A DNA stretch of 64,000 nucleotides from Pomacea canaliculata (lineage: Eukaryota > Mollusca > Gastropoda > Architaenioglossa > Ampullariidae). The notes below the pieces were generated by a model, which made no database searches, was not told the DNA's origin, and was given only the letters and a program-made list of their open reading frames with translations. Shown here piece by piece: positions 34,680 through 46,425 of this stretch (within the stretch, counting starts at the first letter, position 1; each line of letters begins with the position of its first letter). The DNA lies in the NCBI RefSeq assembly GCF_003073045.1, contig NC_037596.1, positions 13,575,950 to 13,639,949 of the forward strand, in the 5' to 3' direction. Position numbers and translations under genes: made by a program.

Positions 34680-37600
34680 ATACATTTTATTAGCAAATTG
34701 TTAATATCAGGACTGGCTTTAATTACCGTGCCTTGATGTATTGGTTTTTTCCAAATACATCTTATTCTATATCACAGGATTTTGTGGCATATAGGTATTA
34801 TGTACTTAAATAATGTTACTTTTAGACATCAAAATAAAATACATTATGTACAGGTATTTCATCAGCAGATAAATATTATATTGTACACAATGGAATTTAA
34901 GGATTGTAGCCACTACCGCTTGTGCAAGTTTGCCAATGTGAGATTAATAATAAGAGAGTTGGAAGGGTTTATAAACCTGAAACATTTATAAATATAGCAC
35001 CTCTACTTCGTGGGCGGTGTCTGGAACGTAACTCCTGCAACAGGTGAGGGATCACTGTATTATTTAACATTCATTTTGTATATGGTGGTTATAGTTTGTT
35101 TGTTGTCTTACAGATGTTGCCAAATGATGTCACTGCCAGCAAGGTCTTGGGCTGAAACCAGAAAAGGTATGCCATATTATAACAGTCTGCTTTGTGCCAA
35201 GCATCAAGGTGAAGATAATCGCTCACAGTGAAGATAATGGTGGTTACAGGTACTTACTGACAATGTATTTGCTTTATCTTCCAACTCAAAGGACTTCTTT
35301 TACAGAAGGCAAAGCTGAAAGAAACATTTTTGCTGATTTGCTATGATGAGGTCTTTAGCATAATTTTGTATAATTTTAACCAGCATTGCCAATATAAACA
35401 GTTCATGATGGGGCAAAATGGCATGTGCAAGTCCTTTAGCCATTGATACTCAAGACTGCAGGATCTAGACTATGTCAACGACCTAGGCTCCAAGAAAAGA
35501 TTAAAAACCTTTTTCATTTTATAATTTTCTTGTAAAATAGTTTTGAAATAAGTGTGTGACAAAATACGCAGTGTAACAATTTGTGTATTTGCAATTTATA
35601 GCTATTAGGTCTGGTCATTTTTTTCTTTACATATATGTATTTTTAAAACAGTGGCGGAAATTGAACTATTGGTTTTTGCGATTCCTTTTAAGAAGTACAG
35701 CAGCTGCCTCCATGCTCTTAGTCTTAAAGGTTTGTGTTCCACATAAAAAATATTGATTTTTCCACACACATTAGTTAAGATAAGCTTGAACTTTTTTGTG
35801 TTAGTGTTTCTTGAGTATCTTCACATTGCAAAATGTGACAGTTAAAAATGTGCAGGGTTGATTTGTTTTTCTTTTTTCTCTCTCTCTTTTAAATTTCCAT
35901 CTGCATCTTGAGTTCAGCATCAGACTTGCTCAGATGTAAATTACTCCCCAGGGGAACTTCCAAAAAAAATTTGTGAAAGCAGACTTCTCATGTTTTTGAA
36001 ACATTCAGCTGTGGCAGTTTGCTTTGCACTGAAGTGTTTAAGTTTGGTGTTTCTCTCATTTAATTGTTAACTTGTGATGGAATTGTAACCTGAGGGATGA
36101 TCACAGTTTCCCGCTTCTCTTGACAATACAAATTAAGGATTGGAACATGTTTGAAAATCGCTATGTGGAGTGCATTTTCCTCATGAGTTTGAGCTCATTC
36201 CTACGCAACAAGACAAATCAGCTGTCAACAATGTATGGGGGGTTTCCCCCCCCCCCTTGTCAAAACTGGCTTTTATGCACAGAAGTGTCTAAGTTTGGCG
36301 TTTCTCTCATTTAATTGGCTTTTATGCACTATTATGCCCGTGTCTTATCCGAGTACTGCGGTCTCAATCTAATAATAATGTTAATGGTAGCAGACTTTTG
36401 GGGGCGGATACACACATGGCACTGTCAACACACTCCGTCCCTCGCGTGTTCTTTCTTACAACATATCACAAAGATTTGTACATGGTCTTTCTCCTCTATT
36501 ATGTTGGAGCTTGTATTTATTAAATGGGAAGGGTGATAACTCTTACATAACCATCAATATATAAACAAGCCTTGTCCAAAATATATTAATGTCAGGAGTG
36601 ATTAAACCCTCCTTGTTATTAATCAAATGTTTCTCGAAAAGGATAACAAAATTTAACTTATGGCTCGGATGTTGTCCAGAGATGTTCAAGCGTACAGACA
36701 CACACATCTAAACTTCCTAGAATAACTTTCCTTGAATATCCTTCCACGCTTGAAACTTCCAAACAGTGGGTGCTGCCTAGTCTGACACACCTGACTGTCA
36801 ACAATACAGTTTAGTGTCCCAGAACCACAGGTGCTAACTCGACAGAAACACCTGGCTGGCGACAATATCCACAATTCAGTGCTTCAATATCCACAAAAAC
36901 CAGGCACGGCTAGTGTCAACTAGGCATATACACCAAGCTGTTGGTGATGCTCTTCCAGTCGTCTTACTTTTTCCTATAGATCCTTTTTTTTTTCTCCTCA
37001 CAGGTTCGTTCGAGATACTGGTACAGCGTATCTGCTACCAGACCGCAGAAGTAAGAACTCACTCGCCAACACATGACCAGGAATAGTAAGGATACGAGAA
37101 ATGCTTATTGTCTAATGAATATTCGTATCGAACTTATCACTATTGCAACAACCACAAAATAATTTGCACCATCATCACTTCTAGCCCAATATCATTTGAC
37201 ACCATTCCTTTACAGTGTGATGAAATGTAGAGGGATTTCGATTTCCTGAACTTATCGCGGTAAGAACGGGCTGTTAGCTCATAGCGTTTGTATAACACTT
37301 TCTTAAGGTCAGGGGCGCCTCAAGAAAATAGCGGTTTTGGGGTGTCTCGGTCAAATTCAAGATAACACCGTATTTGCATACTTTAACATATAATAAAACA
37401 GATTCCGGGGTGTTTTTGTTGAAAAATGTATGCTTTGATGCTAAATAAAATCATTTATCACACCTGACCTAACTAATTTTATCTCCAAGCCTCGTGCTGA
37501 TACCGAAAATGGCTCTTGTTTGAGCCTTGGTTACGCATGCAACAAAGGCCGACATGTTGTATACCGTTTGAACCGGCATTCTCTCCCCTAGCTCACTATT

Positions 37601-38690
37601 CAAGTCAAAGGCCAATGCTACTAATAGCTTTCAAGCTATTTTTAACCAAACCAGGTCACCCTTTTTCGTATCGTCAACTGCCATTGGCTTATATCGTGGT
37701 TTCCGGTGAAAACATTCAAACGTGATCCGATTGGTTCGTAACCCTAACAATAAGCACTTCCGTCATCTCCAAAAGGGCTGACATTTGTTGATTCATTCCA
37801 ACTCTGTTTCGTTCGATGCATAGGTCACTGAATATCGTCTAATTTATGAGTGAAAAGAATAAATCTTGGTGTGAGAAATATTCTCAGAAGCTGTAAAAAG
37901 CGAAATGCAGCGACTTCACAGCGAAATAAAACGAGCGTTTGGAAATACCACGTGCCGAAAGGACATGACGTTGATGTTCAAGTAACGTCCGTTCCTTACG
38001 ATTTAACGAAATTCCGATAGTAAAAAAATCTTCTGTATGTTTACAAGTTCACGCTTTGCAAAGTTTTTATTATAATAATGAAACGGAGAACTGCGACATA
38101 CCGACAATTTTATTTAGCGAATCCATAAATGCTTTCGTTCATTCCTCTCTCTCTCCTCCCCCCCCCCCCTTTTTTTCACGCAATAAGTACACTTATTTTA
38201 CGATTATATTAAATATTTCTGGATCTTTTTCCTCATCCTGTTTTAGTGACAGAACAAATTATACAAGTTTTCCGATAATCATTTGTTTTCTATAAATATT
38301 TGTTCCCTATTACTACTTAGAAATGAAAACTAAACAGATGCGTCAGTATCTGGTGGAATTTTCAATAAATTAGGTTATGTGGGGATCAAAAATGTCTACT
38401 TCTTATCAATAATGTGACGATGAATAACAGACAATTAAAATAAATGAGTTTGCATGGAATGTAAGTAAAACAGTGTTTAATCTAATGTAGGCAAGCAAAT
38501 CATAAGGCATTATTTTCCAACATAGACACTGAAAACAAAGAAAAGAACATAAGCTAATGGTTTCCAAAAGCTGTTAGCGTGAAATTTATAGTCCTTGCAT
38601 GCTAGAATAGACTTTAATTATAAAATAGGATGTCAAGTGTAGCATATAAACACTTAAATATGTTTTTCAAAAATGATTTGATGCAAGATA
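34680..38690. other. Long stretch without a recognised gene
   Basis: Both strands contain only short frames. Simple features include a C-run at about 36247-36256, a 36-bp direct repeat (36031-36066 and 36282-36317), and a C-run with T-run at 38158-38176. An acceptor-like site near 35112 (tcttacag) precedes a very short frame, but nothing supports an exon. Confidence 0.6.
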
Positions 38691-38699
38691 TATTTATTT

Positions 38700-38815
38700 T
38701 AAATCTTTAAACATGAATTTCTCTGTTTGCCTTTTTTTGACAACCAGTTGTTAACTATAAAAGCACTTTCTCAAGATAGGCTTGTGCTACAGCACTCAAA
38801 TTTTGCAGTAGTGTT
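38700..38815 (+). repeat. Dispersed repeat, inverted partner of 48972-49078
   Basis: About 115 bp including gacaaccagttgttaactat and aagataggcttgtgctacag recur in reverse orientation at 48972-49078. The partner lies just beyond the coding end of a Mutator-like copy, so this could be a solo 3' terminal region of that family. Confidence 0.7.
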
Positions 38816-39239
38816 TATAAATGGATAAGCTATATGATGATGGAAAAAGATTATGATTGAAACATTGCTTGTGATGAAATTAACACTTTTCAAAATTTTT
38901 AATTGCCTCATTCACCTTGAGTGGGGGGTACCATGTTTGATTTCTTATATCTCCTAGAAATCTTGAGATATCAAAATGATGCTTCATCATCATTTATATC
39001 AGTGCCTCTAGTTTACAATGAACCCAAAAGATTTGGTATATGACTTATGGTATTGTGTCAAGTAGCTTTTAAAATACTTGTACGTTTTGAAACAAAAGCG
39101 TCGATCAAAGTCACAATTTTCACTCTAGGTACTCAAAAGACAGTTCTAAAGTGCTATTTTAATTTTATTTTGTTACTCTATATTTAAAAACCCTTATAGG
39201 TATTTAAAATATTGAGTTGAATATTTAGAGTGTACCCCT

Positions 39240-39775
39240 GACCTTAAGGGTGGGGAAGTCCTGGGCTTCCTCATCTGACAAACCCCTGCACACCTCTTTG
39301 GCCGAACCTTGCAGTAGGGCTGTAAGTTGGAGAGCCCAATCCCTCTCAGGGAGGTGGTTTGCTTTTGCTAACCTTTCAAACAAGTCGATATAATCCTCTA
39401 TATCGCCCTTTTTCTCATCAAAGGGAGTGATGTTAAGCCTGTAGCCCCACCCCCGGCCTCTGGACCTACTGGAGTTACCTTCCCCGTCTGACTCACTATC
39501 GCTTAACCTGACCTCGCTTGTTCCTGTGCCTAGTCAGCGCATTTCTCTCTGAAATTCTCTCTCTTTCTCGCGTTCGCGCTCGGCTCTATCCTCCTCTTTT
39601 TTGTCTTTCCTCCATTTGTCCATTTCTCTGTCTACATACGCCCATAAATTGTCCCCATACTAGCCTGCGCCCTTCGCCGGCTTCCCTCACTTCCTTCTCC
39701 TTTTCACGGGGCGTTAAACAGAGGTCCCTATCCATCTTAACTACCTCTATAGACCCTACAGCTGCTATGCTCACC
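39240..39775 (-). pseudogene. Ty3/gypsy gag fragment
   Basis: The minus strand starts near 39774 with a Lys/Glu-rich region (LCLTPREKEKEV). After frameshifts it continues through an acidic, Arg-rich linker to YRLNITPFDEKKGDIEDYID and LPERDWALQLTALLQGSAKE, the characteristic capsid-like start of gypsy gag. It ends abruptly near 39240 without nucleocapsid, protease or polymerase, so this is a truncated 5' part of an LTR retrotransposon. Confidence 0.75.
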
Positions 39776-39849
39776 TATTCTGTTCTAACTACTTGCTGGG
39801 CACTTGCAACCTGTTTACAATGCAACAATCGGTGTTCACCGATGTCAAA

Positions 39850-40136
39850 TCAACAATTATTAAGTAAACAGTAATTATACGTTCTGGTCATCAAACAAGT
39901 TAGCTAGCATAAATTCGCATTGTAAAATACATCACTGAACACAAAATCATAAAGGTGTTCACAACAATAGCAACATGTATAAGCAGTAACATGGCACGAG
40001 ACGCAAGACAACACGCTCTTGCAGTTTCGAACTCTTTCCCCCACCGTCCGCTTTTACTGAGCCCCGCCTGCCTATAATTACTTACACCCACTTCGGCTGT
40101 TGTTCTGGCCTTGAACCAGGCCGGTTCATGACACAC
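39850..40136 (-). mobile_element. Probable gypsy LTR and leader
   Basis: On minus, a segment starting TGTCATGAACCGGCC near 40134 runs into the gag start at 39774. TG at the outer end and its position directly upstream of gag fit a 5' LTR. The inner LTR border and primer-binding site are not clear and no second LTR is in the window. Confidence 0.45.
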
Positions 40137-40442
40137 AGATATGGAGATAAATAAAAATAAGCTAAATAAAAGTAATATAAAAAAAATTATTCCATACCTT
40201 GACTAGGCAAGGGATTAATTTGGTTCCCAAATATCTTCTTACAAGATTCGCTTCAGTCTGTCTCCCTCGAAGACTGGCATGGTAATAAATCCAATAAGTT
40301 ATTTTCCCCATACACCTGTGGTTCAGTGAACCTTTTGATCAAGAACGCTTTTCTTACGTCCTCACTTCCATCAAGTTTACAGATGAGGGCGATATCTCTA
40401 TCTCTCTTTCCCCCACCCCCACCCCCACCCCCAGTTTCAAAC

Positions 40443-40572
40443 AGATGCTGGGTCTTCTGAGTCCTTGTCCAACTTCAATTAAGGAAAGATTCTGGGGCTT
40501 CTCAGGCCTTGTCCAACTTCAAGTAAGGACAGATGCTGGGTCTTCTGAGTCCTTGTCCAACTTCAATTATTT
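40443..40572. repeat. 44-bp tandem repeat, about 2.9 units
   Basis: Units of the type agatgctgggtcttctgagt plus ccttgtccaacttcaattaa. Units 1 and 3 are nearly identical and unit 2 has several substitutions. Confidence 0.9.
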
Positions 40573-40854
40573 GACAACTCAACTTCATTTGCAGAAAAAG
40601 CATCTATATTCTCTTGAGTCTTCCAACATTTTTTTTTCTTTTCTTTTAAGAACACTTGAATGGCCCCTTTGCACTCACCCACACAGGCACAGGAAATTGT
40701 TTCGTATGTAGAGGGTCGGTTGTTATTTGTGAAGTTCAAAATGCATGAGGTTATGTCAAAATAAGCTTCTGTTTTTTGGGGTTTTGTTTGTTTTTTGTTT
40801 TTTGGGTTTTTTTTTTTTTTTTTTTTTTTTTTTGTTCATAATCAGGTTATGTGT

Positions 40855-41612
40855 TTAGATCACAAACTGCCTTGTATGCTGAGGAGTCACCATCAGAAAG
40901 CATCTCCATATAACAAAAACAAATTTATTTACAGACCTCCCCCACACAATTTTGGCTGCCTCCATAGCTTTGCTTGAAAGAGAATGATTCTTACAGCAGT
41001 CTGGGGCATGCTTTTCTTTCCAAGCAGCTAGTTCAGCTGCTGATAACCCTCTTACCTCTGCAAGTTTACATGCATGACAATATTTTGACAAAGCACAATT
41101 GTAAAAGATTTATTCAAAAAGCAACACCCAGAAGTCCTCTATCCTTTCCCCCCCACCTTGAGGCACTTGCCTGGGGAACTAATGGAAATGTCATACCCAA
41201 TCATCCTACTCACCTTCATGTCTTACACAAAAAAATATATAGTAAAAACATATAAGTATTTTATTTAATCTTGTACAGAATCTGCGAAATCATTAACAGA
41301 TTGCATCAAAGCATGAACAATCACTTACCTGTGATGAGAAGCCCATATTCTCACGTACACAAATACTATAGAAAGGGCACTTCTCCCTGCAGTCCGGACA
41401 AGATACATCTGCTAGAGATTTGCTCAGCTTGCACACATTTACAATCATCAACATCACACAATATTTGCCAGGAAAATTCAGAGCTTTGATTCTTTCCCGC
41501 AAGACACTTATCTCTGGATCACTAGTTCCAGTTTTTTTGGAATTATTTTTTGTTGTTGCTTCCATCAAATTCTGCAGATGCATTCAACGTTTTCCTCCTT
41601 TGGGATGTGGCA
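40855..41612 (-). pseudogene. Mutator-like transposase fragment
   Basis: Two coding pieces on minus. The first (41612-41293) starts MPHPKGGKR, has an in-frame stop, and contains CPDCREKCPFYSIC and MGFSSQVSDC, typical of the N-terminal region of the invertebrate Mutator-like transposase family. The second (41091-40960) has MSKYCHACKLAEVRGLSAAE and KAMEAAKIVWGRSVNKF, from the catalytic half. The region between is missing, and a frameshift follows before the expected SDGDS. This is a dead copy of the family also found at 49-54 kb. Confidence 0.72.
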
Positions 41613-42249
41613 TTTTGAGAAAAACAACCTGACGCATGCAGTGAACGTCTCAGAAAGAAAATACTATAGTTGCCATTATTTTGTTTGTTTACAACCGGAA
41701 AGCATGCTTAGTGCGTTTTGTGACAGCCCAAAATTTTCGAAGTGAAGGGAGGAGAATTCTAAGAAAAGAGGGGGGCTGTGTTAGCAAAATTAAAATATTT
41801 CTACATGCTTGTAAAAGGTAAAACATAAGTTGAAAATTCATAACATTCTAATATCTCAAAATGGCAACAAATGAATATTTTTGTCAGATTCTATGACCGG
41901 TGGGTAAAATTTGTTGTTTTCTTTTTTTAATTTCAATGGTTGCCAGGTCAATGGGTTGTCGAGTGTAGCGACGAATCCAGCAGCTCCCAGTGCCGAACAA
42001 ACGACACGCACACGAGATGACGCCACAAATATATATTTAATGAAAATAAAATAAAAAACAAACCCCCCCAAAAACAGATGAAATAAAAGGAGGAAACACA
42101 AAAGAAAGCAATGGGTCGAGGACACCTACATCTACCACGCACTTTTCCCTCCCTTCTCCATTCGTACCCTGAAATGTCGACGGTTCTCAAACCTATGCCT
42201 CACAGTTATACGTTGCTCCGTTCTATCAATGAAAATTTTCTTCCCGCAC

Positions 42250-42400
42250 CACCTTCCTCTCTGATGACCGGTCTCTTTTTTTTTTTTTTTTTTTTGCATC
42301 TGTCTCTCCCTCTATTCCCCCCCCCCCCCAAAAAAAAAAGGTCACAAAACAAAATTGCGTCAGACTTTATTGACGCAACAACACACACACACACACCCTC
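42250..42400. repeat. Simple-sequence cluster
   Basis: A T-run (about 42277-42295), a C-run running into an A-run (about 42320-42340) and (AC)n at about 42380-42397. The surrounding 41640-42550 shows no gene. Confidence 0.85.
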
Positions 42401-42639
42401 TCGGACTATAGCTCAGGCTGAGCCAGCATGCAATACACGACAAATGGGTTCTAAAGAAACAAGAACATAGTACAACAAAACATTTTACTTTTTCGGGTAT
42501 GTCCAATTTTGAAAGTCAACAAACAACTAGTCTTTTAAGAAGACTTATACTACATGTCGCAAACCTGGGGCAGGGTCCGTAGATTTGGTAGGGGGGTACG
42601 ATTTCTATCACCAGTCCAACCCACCGTCTATACCCCCAC

Positions 42640-43010
42640 CAAATCCACGTCGACACTTACCGCGTGCTACCACACTAAATTGCTTATTAATTACCCACTC
42701 TAACCAGCTCGAGCCCCCAAGCACGCATACCCCAATGGAAAACACGAGGCAATTTAGTGTATTAAAAGAACGTTAATCATTATTTCCAGAAGTTCATACA
42801 AACCCAAAAATATTACAATTACAAAGTATGAACCCTTGATCGTTGTCTAGACCGTCCCGTTTACCTAATTATTTCCCCTACTTCTAATATGTCCAGATAA
42901 CTGAGAGCCAGATCTAACCTTATCTGTCATACACACAACACTGCACACACAACACTTCACACACACTCTCCTCATGCATACGCCACTTAGCTGTGTTAAA
43001 TGTCTTGGTT
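42640..43010. repeat. Dispersed repeat family, copy 1
   Basis: About 350 bp aligned with 56480-56800 in the same orientation, sharing blocks such as taccgcgtgct, cacactaaattgctta, tagctcgagcccccagcacg, gcataccccaatg and tcgttatctagg. It extends rightwards into the duplicated block at 43180-43510. Such a family is probably a transposon terminal region. No coding sequence is evident. Confidence 0.8.
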
Positions 43011-43179
43011 GCTTGACATCTTAGTCCTTGCCGGACATACACACAGTTGTCACTGGTTATGCGTTGACTATTATCGTCGGGAGAGCTTTCTCGCCGTGTT
43101 GCAGAAGAAATAATGTCTGAAGACTTCGGTCGACTGCTGTTAGGTACACGACGAGAAAGTTGCAAAGAAGTTTGGGATG

Positions 43180-43510
43180 ATTCCGCACCTGAATCGTCCC
43201 CGTACACTCTTTGCACCTTGAACGGACGCCAGTAGACCTGGTACTCCTCACTTGAACTCCAGTGTCGACGTGGTATCCACAGCAACGCAACTTGTCCGTT
43301 GGGTTGGTTGGAAGGACAAAGGTTGCTTACCCGTACACGCAAGTACGTCTGCAGGTACGGAGCTGAAGATCGGGACGATTCCTTACATGAATCGTCCCCG
43401 TGCACCCTGTGCACACTGAAACAGACACTTGTAGGCCTGACGGTCCTCTCCTGAATGTCAGCACCGGTATGGTGTCCACAGCAACTTGTCCGTTGTGTTG
43501 TTCGGAAGAA
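43180..43510. repeat. Diverged tandem duplication, about 190-bp unit
   Basis: The block from gaatcgtccccgtacactct to aacttgtccgttgggttgg (about 43191-43320) recurs diverged at about 43389-43510 (gaatcgtccccgtgcaccct to aacttgtccgttgtgttg). The 197-codon minus frame across it (42920-43513) is low complexity and not recognisable. Confidence 0.75.
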
Positions 43511-43859
43511 CAACGTTGCTCTCTTAATAAGCGCAAATGTTTCTGCACGGCTTAGTCGCTCTCTCGGTTGGATTCCTACTCCCTCAAGACGGTCCGCCGT
43601 CCGAGGTCAATGGAAGAATGCAGGGAAGCGAAGACAAACGCACGAATTATTCTCGTGTCCTCTCCCTCCGAAAGTTCCTAGCGAAAAGCGCTGGGTTTGC
43701 ATCTAGAAGTTTCTTGTGGAAAACGCTGAGCTGATATCTAGTTCTTTCAGTCCCGTAACTGTCTTGTTGGCCAGTCATACCACCTGACACACCACAACCA
43801 ATCACACCTCACAGTCACCACGAGCTTAAGCTCCCACCCGCTACCGCGTAAATGATGCC

Positions 43860-43900
43860 ATTTCTCTCTATGACGCAATTTCTAGAGAGAGAAATCACGT
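43860..43900. repeat. Short inverted repeat with TGACG motifs
   Basis: ATTTCTCTCTA at 43860-43870 pairs with TAGAGAGAGAAAT at 43883-43895 around a short loop, and TGACG occurs in the loop and just outside on the other strand. It could fold as a hairpin. No role can be assigned. Confidence 0.6.
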
Positions 43901-44507
43901 CATATCTAGAATAAAATAGATGTACAAACACACACTACAGCCCTATCCCACTCTTTCACGACACTACACACCCAGTTTCTTCCGCAGCTTGGAAGCATAA
44001 TGTAGCAAAGCATCAGTTAAAAGGTCCACTCAGCGTTGAGCAGTCATTTGTTTGGTGATTATAGAGAACTTTTGCAAGTAAAACAATGGTCTCTCCATCA
44101 GTCAGACCAATGCCTTTGGCTTTTCTTGGACTGCATGAATTATTTTAATAAATTTATAGTATAAACAACAAACTGCCAAATAATTACTATTTTAGTTCAT
44201 ATATTATTAGAATATATATAAAATTTATATTTGCTTCCATGATGCTGTCAGTTTCAACTCTTATAGCTCATATTAATGACTCACTGACCCAAACACCGAT
44301 CTTGGGCTCTGACATTAGAGAGTTTGAGATTCATGACGCGTACTGCAACGGGTAGGGCCCGCCTCTACGCGTACCCGTTCTGAGAAAGCGATTGCGATTA
44401 AGCGACGGGAGCGCGAATGCATGGGGAAGTAACTGCATAGACAATTCACAGTCACTAGCCTCCCTTTGTTTTGTACGACAAGAGTTCCGGTGATCATTAC
44501 GCAAACA

Positions 44508-46104
44508 ATGTCTCGGATTAATCCATTTCTAGCATATTGTTTGGATGATTCTTCGGATGAAGAAATGCTAGAACTGGCATTAACTTGGGGGAAGCACAAA
44601 GCAAAGAAAAACAAGATCAAGTTCCTCTTTGAAGACATCAATCCTGAATCATGCTATGAGCAATTCAGGTTTCATAAAGAAGACCTCCTTAGGCTTTGTG
44701 CGTCTCTTCGGATACCTGAGAAGATCGTGGCATCAAATGGCACAACATGTTCAGGTAATGAGATTATTAAATATTTAAGTGCAGATGTTTGGACTTAAGT
44801 AGCGAAGCTTAGAAAATGTCTATAATTTATTTCTTAAGTAGGACTAGAAGTGTATTGTCAACTGTATTTGAGTTTGTTGGGAAAGTGCTTCCATCTAGAG
44901 ATGACTTTGCACTATACAGGGAGAGGGAGAGGAAACTTTTATTGATTAGGCCTGAACCCATTTCAAGCTTATAATTTTTCTTATAAATGCTTTATAAAGA
45001 AAAAATGCTACTCACAGTGTCAAATTTGGGTTACTGTCTGCAGTACGTCAAACCATATAACTTATTTTTGTAATTTCTAGCATGAATAATGGTGTAGAAC
45101 TTGGGATTTCTAGACCCTTATTATGCTAACTGAATTGATTTGCTGATATTATTTTAAAATTGTTAGTTTACATTAAACTAGGGATGTCAATATATCTCTC
45201 TCTCATACATGTATGTGTGTCAGTATAAATATATACAGCTGTACTTACAATACCTTTACTTTGGTGCAGAATTCTGAACATGGGAATTTTGTTAAATTTC
45301 AGGGATTGAAGGATTATGCATCGCATTAAAAAGACTGGCATATCCCAATCGCCTGTCTGATATATGCCAAACATTCAGCAGAAGCCCAGATGAAATTTCC
45401 AGACTGTTCAGCACAGTGATATTTTGTATGATACACACCAGCATCGTCTGCATCAGCTGAACCACAGATGGCTGCAGCAGGCAGATATGAGGAGGATGGC
45501 CAAAGCGATATACGACAAGGGGGCTCCTTTAGACCATTGCATTGGTTTTATAGATGGAACTGTCAGGCCAATAACAAGACCTGGATTGTTTCAAAAGGAG
45601 GTGTATAATGGACATAAAAGACAACATGCCTTGAAATTTCAGTCAGTGATGTTCCCCAATGGCATCATTGGCCACTTGTTTGGGCCTGTTGAGGGGCGAA
45701 GACATGACACTTTCCTCCTGAGAGAAAGTGGTTTAATGACCTTATTGCAGAATCACTGTCATGATGATGATGGTGCACCCTTTTATCTATATAGTGATCA
45801 GGCTTATCCACCAAGTCAGCACCTGATTTCACCATTTCGAGGTTCACGTTTGACTGAGGATGAACAACAGTTCAATGCAGAAATGTGCAAGGTTCGTCTT
45901 GCAGTAGAGTGGGGCTTTGGGAAGGTTATTTCAATTTTCTCTTTTCTTGACTATAAGAAGGGATTAAAGCTCTGGCTGCACCCAGTGGGAAAGTATTATA
46001 TTATTGGAATTTTATTAACCAACTGTCATACCTGCCTTTATGGCAGTGTCACAACATCAAGTTTTGGGGTAGCTCCCCCTCTTCTTGAAGAGTATCTTCA
46101 TTGA
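44508..46104 (+). CDS. Harbinger DDE transposase, two exons, one apparent frameshift
   Basis: Exon 1 (44508-44754) starts MSRINPFLAYCLDDSSDEEM and ends at a GTAATG donor in phase 1. Exon 2 begins at 45303 after a CAG-type acceptor and restores the frame as Ser-Gly-Ile-Glu-Gly-Leu-Cys. Near 45421-45427 the frame shifts by one at a T-run. The rest runs to the stop at 46104 and holds the DDE_Tnp_4-type nuclease: first Asp in GFIDGTVRP, second in YSDQAYP, Glu in VEWGFGKV, plus PVEGRRHD. The protein cuts and joins the element's ends. If the T-run has lost a base in assembly the gene is intact; otherwise it is newly disabled. Confidence 0.87.
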
Positions 46105-46425
46105 CAGCTTCTCCAAATCCCCCCCAACAGCACATACATATGCATCTTTTATATTCTGTTTTGGTTTTGTAAGACACACAAAGCATGTGTAATGAAATAT
46201 GTTATCTAAACACTATTAATTTCAGTGAAGATGCACAATCAAAGTCACATCTGAAGGATGGCTTTTTGAAGTCAATACTGTTGAAAGGTAGGAAGAACCA
46301 CCTAAACTACACCCCAGACTACCTATAGCATTTGCTGTTCACAGGAAATAACATAAAAAGTCAGGACATAAGTTCACTTACATGCATTTAATGAATAACA
46401 CAAAATAGAACAAAAAATTTTCAAG

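Noticed and set aside
39518..39874. 118-codon plus frame rich in Ser, Leu and Pro
   Set aside because: It is antisense to the gypsy gag fragment and its leader, which explains the open frame.
40795..40840. Poly-T as a LINE poly(A) tail on minus
   Set aside because: No adjacent LINE coding sequence or target duplication could be found; it is treated as simple sequence.
42920..43513. 197-codon minus frame as a protein
   Set aside because: Cys/Ser/Arg-rich translation of a tandem duplicated non-coding repeat; competing frames overlap on both strands.
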